Of a stretch of 64,000 nucleotides of DNA, positions 59,299-64,000 are shown one piece after another. The DNA is taken from positions 1 to 64,000 of the forward strand of contig NZ_JAOQJL010000011.1 in the NCBI RefSeq assembly GCF_025566965.1. Reading direction: 5' to 3'. Position 1 is the stretch's first letter, and each line of letters begins with the position of its first letter. This stretch comes from Blautia_A ammoniilytica (GTDB lineage Bacteria; Bacillota; Clostridia; Lachnospirales; Lachnospiraceae). A program made the translations under genes and the position numbers. The notes below the pieces were generated by a model. It did not search any database and was not told the DNA's origin. It saw nothing but the letters and a program-made list of their open reading frames with translations.

Positions 59299-60801
59299 AT
59301 GAACTTTAAAATTTTAGTTGCAGATGACGAATATTATGCAAGAAAAGTACTTGTTATGATGCTTGAGAAATCCGGATTACCAATTTTGGTAGAAGGAGAT
59401 TTTGAAGATGGAGAAGAAGTAATAGAATATCTTCAGAAAAATGAAGCAGACATTATCATTACGGATATTCGTATGCCCAATTTAGATGGTCTGGAACTGG
59501 CAAAATATGTACAGGAACATTTGCCAAAATGTGCAGTAGTGGTAGAAACGGGATATGAAGATTTTCAATATGCCAAAAAGGCATTGCGATATCATGTAAA
59601 GGACTATTTGACAAAACCAATTAATGAATCAGAATTACTTGAATGTATTAAGGATATTCTTATTGAAAAAGCGAAGTTCGATAATCTGGAGAATATTAAT
59701 AAATTAAAAGGTGTTGTTGAGAACCTGGATTTTGCACAGCTGATACATAATAAAAAGCTATTTGACCACATGATGCCTGCTGATCTTTGGAATGCTCATT
59801 CCTGGTTTTATATGGTGAAGGGAGAAGTTTCAAATTCAGGTTATCAAAAAATTGAAAACTATTTACAGGGCAAAAAAAATGCCTCTAATATACAAAGCTG
59901 GTATTTTAAAAATAAAGGAGAATGTATATTACTCTTTTTTTGCAAAGAGAAAATGGATTTCAAAGCATGTATTGGTGAGGCTGATTTTCTGCAGCTAAGA
60001 AATAGCATAGGTCATAATTCCTGGTTTGGAATCAGTGGCATTCATAAAGAAAGAGCTGAAATTGAAAAAGCATACCGAGAATGTATTTACGCAATTAATA
60101 ACCGTATTTTAATAAATGACAATCTGTTTTTCTGGAAGAAGGAACTGGAAATCACAAATCTGCTGGAAAAAGAAACATTGGAAATATTCAGCAGGTTCAT
60201 AGAATTTGGACGCATTCATGAGGCAGAAAAAATCATAGACAAATTATTTGCCAGATGTATAAAAGAACATGCAAACATTTACAGCCTTTATAATGCGGTC
60301 ATACAGCTTTTTTCTATCCTCCGGAACAACTATTATAATAGATGTCAGGTTCCGGCTGGAGAAGGGGGATATTTCCTGTTTGACTTTAAGATTGATCTGT
60401 ATCAATTCCATACAGCGGATGAGTTAAAAGAATATTTATTTATGATTTTGAAAGAAGTTGGGGAGAAAAATGAGGAAGATGAAAACGAACTTCTGATAGA
60501 AAACATTTTAGGTTATCTTGAAAATCATTATGCTGACGATATCACATTAAATGAGCTTGCAGAACATAAATATTTTGTAAGCGTGGGACACCTGAGCAGA
60601 ACATTTAAAAATAAAACAGGACAAACATTTTCCAAGTATCTGACGGAGCTGCGCCTGAAAAAGGCAAAGGAATTTTTAATAAATACAGACTTTGACATTA
60701 CGGATATAGCCACTTTTACAGGATATAATGATGCTTCTTATTTCACTCAGATTTTCCGAAAATCCTGTGGTATGACACCTTCAGAATATCGTTCCATGTA
60801 A
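59299..60801 (+). CDS. YesN-type response regulator with AraC-family output
   Basis: 500 aa. Receiver domain MNFKILVADDEYYARKVLVM with the phospho-Asp in IIITDIRMPNLDG and YLTKPINE Lys; then a central region of about 250 residues; then the AraC HTH (ENHYADDITLNELAEHKYFV, FSKYLTELRLKKAKEFL, FDITDIATFTGYNDASYF). It binds DNA and probably activates neighbouring or transport genes. ATG 59299 follows AGAGGTG and the start overlaps the end of the kinase gene's message region by context. Confidence 0.92.
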   Translation: MNFKILVADDEYYARKVLVMMLEKSGLPILVEGDFEDGEEVIEYLQKNEADIIITDIRMPNLDGLELAKYVQEHLPKCAVVVETGYEDFQYAKKALRYHVKDYLTKPINESELLECIKDILIEKAKFDNLENINKLKGVVENLDFAQLIHNKKLFDHMMPADLWNAHSWFYMVKGEVSNSGYQKIENYLQGKKNASNIQSWYFKNKGECILLFFCKEKMDFKACIGEADFLQLRNSIGHNSWFGISGIHKERAEIEKAYRECIYAINNRILINDNLFFWKKELEITNLLEKETLEIFSRFIEFGRIHEAEKIIDKLFARCIKEHANIYSLYNAVIQLFSILRNNYYNRCQVPAGEGGYFLFDFKIDLYQFHTADELKEYLFMILKEVGEKNEEDENELLIENILGYLENHYADDITLNELAEHKYFVSVGHLSRTFKNKTGQTFSKYLTELRLKKAKEFLINTDFDITDIATFTGYNDASYFTQIFRKSCGMTPSEYRSM

Positions 60802-60803
60802 AA

Positions 60804-60848
60804 TGCAGCCTCCCGCACCTGAAAACATAGTAGATGCAGGAGGCTGCC
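60804..60848. terminator. Bidirectional terminator between yesN and oppC
   Basis: GCAGCCTCC...GGAGGCTGC stem with extra inner GCA/TGC pairs, between two convergent genes. Confidence 0.8.
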
Positions 60849-60860
60849 ACTAAAAAATTC

Positions 60861-61748
60861 TTAAAAATTACTTTCTTTTCTGTTTGCCTGCTCTCTGCAG
60901 GCATTTCCTATATTAGTCAGACAGAGTACTGTAGCAATCAGGAAAAGCCCTGGGATCAGGATGATCCACCAGGAGCCTGTCATCAATGCTTTATCTGACA
61001 GAGATAGCATACTGCCCCATGTGATAACTTCTATGGGAAGACCGATTCCCATAAAACTCAAGGTAGCCTCTGAGATCATTGCAGTTCTTACGTTCATAAC
61101 AACCATAAACATGATTGATGAGAAAAAGTTGGGTACCAGGTGTTTCCACAAAACACGAAAGAACCCTGCTCCCATACATTTTGCAGCGATAATATATTCA
61201 CTATTTCGTATCTGTCGTACTTCAGTACGTACCACTTTGGCAATACTGGTCCAGCTGGTCACGCCAATCACAAATGACAGGCTGAGAACATTCGCATTTC
61301 CCATGATAGCTTGCAGTAGAATGATCAGAAGCAGAGTTGGAATACTTAGGAATATCTCTGTAAATCTCATAATCAGTTCATCAAGCCATGCCGGTGCCAC
61401 TCCACTGAATGCCCCAACCACAACTGCAATAAAAGTAGAAATTACAGTAGCTAAACCACCGATCAGAATTGAGATTCTTCCCCCATACCAGATCATAGAA
61501 AAAATATCTCTTCCCATGGTATCTGTACCAAAAAGGAATTCCTTGTCAGGCGCCTTGTTATAATTCAGCAGATCCATATAGGTGGGATCCTTTGTCATGA
61601 TCAGTTCTGCACCCAGACAGCCAAGTATGATAAGCACCAGGATTGCTATCGAAACCACTGGTTTGTTCTTATACCACTTTTTCTTTGCTTTCGGAATTAT
61701 TGTTTCTGTCTTTTTGTTTCCTGCAAATTCAAATAAACTATTAGTCAT
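60861..61748 (-). CDS. oppC: Oligopeptide ABC transporter permease OppC
   Basis: 295 aa. One of the two permease subunits of a peptide (or other) importer. N-terminal OppC segment FEFAGNKKTETIIPKAKKKW then about six helices, with EAA-type VTSWTSIAKVVRTEVRQIRN and GVTSWTS loop, and FFRVLWKHLVPNFFSSIMFM. Its ATG overlaps the end of oppB by 4 nt. No terminator separates them. Confidence 0.93.
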   Translation of the reverse strand: MTNSLFEFAGNKKTETIIPKAKKKWYKNKPVVSIAILVLIILGCLGAELIMTKDPTYMDLLNYNKAPDKEFLFGTDTMGRDIFSMIWYGGRISILIGGLATVISTFIAVVVGAFSGVAPAWLDELIMRFTEIFLSIPTLLLIILLQAIMGNANVLSLSFVIGVTSWTSIAKVVRTEVRQIRNSEYIIAAKCMGAGFFRVLWKHLVPNFFSSIMFMVVMNVRTAMISEATLSFMGIGLPIEVITWGSMLSLSDKALMTGSWWIILIPGLFLIATVLCLTNIGNACREQANRKESNF

Positions 61749-62761
61749 CCTTCCACTACCTCCGATTTCTCGGTTATTACTTCATCCTTCATACGAGGAT
61801 CAATCTGTTCATTGATAGTCTGACTGACAATATTACAGAAAATAACCAGGATTCCTGACATCATACACAGCAACATCAGCAGATTATAATCATGATATCT
61901 GGCACTCTCATAAGACAGAGCTCCGATTCCAGGATAGGAAAATACGCTTTCTACTACATAGGTTCCCCCCAGTACATGAGGGACTGCAATTGCCATAATG
62001 CTCAGATAAGCAGGCATTACGTTTCGGACACAATGCGTGAACATAAGCTTTTTCTTATTCAATCCTTTTGCTTTTGCCAGAAGAACGTAATCTGCACGAA
62101 CCTCTTCAAGGATCTTATTTCGGATCATGTAAGCGTAATACCACAAATGCTCCAGAACCACGATGGTCAGCGGCATGATCAGATGCAGAATCCGGTCTCC
62201 AACATTTCCTGCATTTCCGGTGCTGTAAGCGCCACTACTTGGCAAAACCTTAAGATTTACGGAAAAGATAAGGATCAGCACCAGAGCCATCCAGAACTCA
62301 GGAATACAACTTGATATGGTTCCCAGCTTGCACAGGATCCGGTCTGCCATCCGGTTTTCGTACCAGGCGCATAGGATTCCAAGAAGCAAAGCTCCTGCAA
62401 ACATAATGATAAATCCGATTCCTCCAAGCAAAAGTGTATTGCCAATGCGGTTGCCAATTACTTCTAATACATCCTGTTTATATTTAAAGGAAATGCCAAA
62501 CTCTCCATGAAAAGCATTTTTTACCCATTTCACGTATTGCACAGAAATGGGTTCATTCAAACCCAGTTTTCCCATTGCCCATTCACGTTCTTCCGGGCTC
62601 ATCTTCTCTGTACGGTCTCCATAATAAGAGATCAGCGGATCTCCCGGTGCAAGACGTGCTACATAAAATACTGCAACAGAAAGTATAAATACAGAAATCA
62701 GGAATATCAGGCTTTTTGTACCATAGTAGACTAACTTTTTTTGTCTCATCATATACTGCAC
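61745..62761 (-). CDS. oppB: Oligopeptide ABC transporter permease OppB
   Basis: 338 aa, about six helices. GTKSLIFLISVFILSVAVFY at the N-terminus; the EAA loop is EEVRADYVLLAKAKGLNKKK; the C-terminal FSYPGIGALSYESARYHDYN is typical. Its start ATG overlaps the oppF end (62749) by about 13 nt, so it is translated from the same message. Partner of OppC. Confidence 0.93.
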   Translation of the reverse strand: MQYMMRQKKLVYYGTKSLIFLISVFILSVAVFYVARLAPGDPLISYYGDRTEKMSPEEREWAMGKLGLNEPISVQYVKWVKNAFHGEFGISFKYKQDVLEVIGNRIGNTLLLGGIGFIIMFAGALLLGILCAWYENRMADRILCKLGTISSCIPEFWMALVLILIFSVNLKVLPSSGAYSTGNAGNVGDRILHLIMPLTIVVLEHLWYYAYMIRNKILEEVRADYVLLAKAKGLNKKKLMFTHCVRNVMPAYLSIMAIAVPHVLGGTYVVESVFSYPGIGALSYESARYHDYNLLMLLCMMSGILVIFCNIVSQTINEQIDPRMKDEVITEKSEVVEG

Positions 62762-63660
62762 CCCTTTCTGTCAGCCTGGGTCATTGCAAAATGTCCTGGT
62801 GACACTTCTGTCCATACACTGTTTTCCATTCCCTCCCCATGATAATACTGGAGGACTCTTTTTCTTTCCCTGATCGGATCCGGAACAGGAATTGCAGATA
62901 ACAATGTTTTCGTATAAGGGTGCACCGGATTGGAATACAATTCTTCTGCTGGAGCCAGTTCTACCAGTTTTCCATGATACATGACTCCCACCCGGTCACA
63001 AAGATATTCAACCATCGCCAGATCATGTGCAATAAATAAAAATGTAAATCCATGATCCTCCTGCAGATGGCGAAACAGGTTCACGATCTGTGCCTGTATG
63101 GACACATCAAGAGAAGCAATCGGTTCATCTGCCACCAGAAATTCCGGTTCCATACACAAGGATCTGGCTATCGCCACTCGTTGTCTCTGGCCGCCTGACA
63201 ATTCAGATGGATAACGATCCAGAAAGCTATTCTCCAGTCCTACATATTCCATCTGAAATGCAGCCTCTTTCACAAAGCTTCCTCTGGGCGGTGTGATATG
63301 CTGAATTCTCATAGGCTCAGTAATAATATCAGACACTTTCATTTTCTGATTCAGACTGGATGCTGAATCCTGAAAGATCATCTGGCGTCTGGTCTGCAGC
63401 ATTTTCTTATGCTTTTTAAATTCCTTTTTATCACAGATATTTACGTCTTTGTACCAGATTTCTCCCTTCGTGGGCTGATATATATTCATCAAACATCTGG
63501 CTACTGTAGATTTCCCGGAACCAGACTCTCCTACCAGACCAAAGATTTCACCTTTATGGATTTGAAATGAAACATCGTCCACAGCCTTTACTTTGATTTT
63601 TCTTGTCAGGTGAAACTGCTGGGTCAGATGCTTCACATCTAATAAAACTTCTTTACTCAC
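62749..63660 (-). CDS. oppF: Oligopeptide ABC transporter ATP-binding protein OppF, GTG start
   Basis: 303 aa. Walker A GLVGESGSGKSTVARCLMNI, Q-loop RRQMIFQDSASSLN, signature LSGGQRQRVAIARSL, Walker B PEFLVADEPIASLD, and the H-loop FLFIAHDLAMVE. The C-terminal oligopeptide extension (SNPVHPYTKTLLSAIPVPDP) is present. GTG 63660 after GGGAGGGCAG gives the normal family length; an earlier ATG lies inside oppD. The start overlaps the oppD stop by 8 nt. Confidence 0.95.
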   Translation of the reverse strand: MSKEVLLDVKHLTQQFHLTRKIKVKAVDDVSFQIHKGEIFGLVGESGSGKSTVARCLMNIYQPTKGEIWYKDVNICDKKEFKKHKKMLQTRRQMIFQDSASSLNQKMKVSDIITEPMRIQHITPPRGSFVKEAAFQMEYVGLENSFLDRYPSELSGGQRQRVAIARSLCMEPEFLVADEPIASLDVSIQAQIVNLFRHLQEDHGFTFLFIAHDLAMVEYLCDRVGVMYHGKLVELAPAEELYSNPVHPYTKTLLSAIPVPDPIRERKRVLQYYHGEGMENSVWTEVSPGHFAMTQADRKGCSI

Positions 63661-64000
63661 TGAACTGCCCTCCCATAGGTGATTTGATCTGTGGTGCCCG
63701 TGGGTCCAACAGCCAGGTTGCCGCATAATGCGTATCTGTTATCTTAAACATAGGCGGCATTTCTTCATAATCAATATTCAGGGCATACTCATTTCGACAT
63801 GCAAAAGCATCACCTTTAGGCGGATGGATCAATGTAGGCGGCATACCGGGAATTGTGTACAGACTTTCTTTTCCATTTGCAAATGCAGGAAGTGACTTCA
63901 TCAATCCCCATGTGTATGGGTGTCTGGGATCGTAATACACTTCCTCTGCTGTACCGATCTCTACGATTTTACCTGCGTACATTACTGCTACCCTGTCTGC
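63653..64000 (-). CDS. oppD: Oligopeptide ABC transporter ATP-binding protein OppD, C-terminal part
   Basis: Only the last 115 or so residues are in the window; the 5' part runs off the right edge. ADRVAVMYAGKIVEIGTAEE, YYDPRHPYTWGLMKSLPAF and MPPTLIHPPKGDAFACRNEY are the C-terminal oligopeptide-transport motif (oligo_HPY) of OppD. Its stop overlaps the oppF start. The binding protein OppA would be expected further right. Confidence 0.93.
   Translation of the reverse strand, partial: ADRVAVMYAGKIVEIGTAEEVYYDPRHPYTWGLMKSLPAFANGKESLYTIPGMPPTLIHPPKGDAFACRNEYALNIDYEEMPPMFKITDTHYAATWLLDPRAPQIKSPMGGQFSE

Overview
The window looks like a draft-assembly scaffold from a low-to-mid-GC gut Firmicute, most likely a member of the Lachnospiraceae (Clostridia). 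This is inferred from protein families (a transglutaminase/Big_2 surface protein, DUF2142, a circularly permuted PstS, YesM/YesN, Tn1549-type conjugation genes) and not from any marker gene. There are two runs of N (1630-1981 and 42123-42408). Each falls inside a gene, and neither run length keeps the reading frame, so the gap sizes are probably estimates.

Chromosomal block 1 (1-14.5 kb): an IS200-type end, a cell-surface transglutaminase-like protein, a DUF2142 membrane protein, pgi, deoB, a D-Ala-D-Ala carboxypeptidase, the rpmG-secE-nusG-rplK-rplA operon, a degenerate LicD-like protein and tagD. A complete IS200-type insertion sequence (about 14.53-15.30 kb) supplies the last codons of tagD.

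Integrative conjugative element (ICE), 15.3-about 48.25 kb, GC-rich and of Tn1549/CTn type, all on the minus strand: parB, a DUF7768 gene, a C5 methyltransferase, ardA, a DNA-metabolism-type gene, pcfB, virD4, maff2, virB6/trbL, spoVG-like, DUF7007, prgI, virB4, an NlpC/P60 hydrolase and DUF4315. Its relaxase, topoisomerase and integrase modules are absent; the left side stops abruptly at the IS200 copy. The ICE carries at least 11 copies of a 23-bp palindrome (10-bp arms). Eight of these start 0-7 nt after a stop codon and three are buried in coding sequence in the same reading frame. A 166-nt imperfect inverted repeat lies downstream of parB.

Nested integrative mobilizable element (IME), about 22,459-40,585, AT-richer: it splits the ICE maff2 gene. 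It encodes a large serine recombinase, a 38-aa holin-like type I toxin candidate, a primase-helicase, a MobL relaxase, a DUF3791-DUF3990-76aa overlapping cassette (candidate ADP-ribosyltransferase-type toxin system), SSB, XRE regulator, TnpV, and cargo: a membrane protein, DUF6440, two GNAT acetyltransferases, a Na/Pi cotransporter with a permuted PstS lipoprotein, and an EAL phosphodiesterase. Both joints can be read, and the predicted circular junction is a symmetric recombination site centred on TG.

Chromosomal block 2 (48.3-64 kb): a Cys-rich small protein, an Rrf2 regulator with a candidate operator, decayed flavodoxin and DUF6434 fragments, a second copy of a structured 119-bp repeat, an HD-domain / Zn-dehydrogenase / YfcC transporter / isoaspartyl-dipeptidase gene row, a secreted type-B carboxylesterase divergent from a solute-binding-protein + YesM + YesN three-gene signalling unit, and an oppDFBC oligopeptide transporter running off the right edge.
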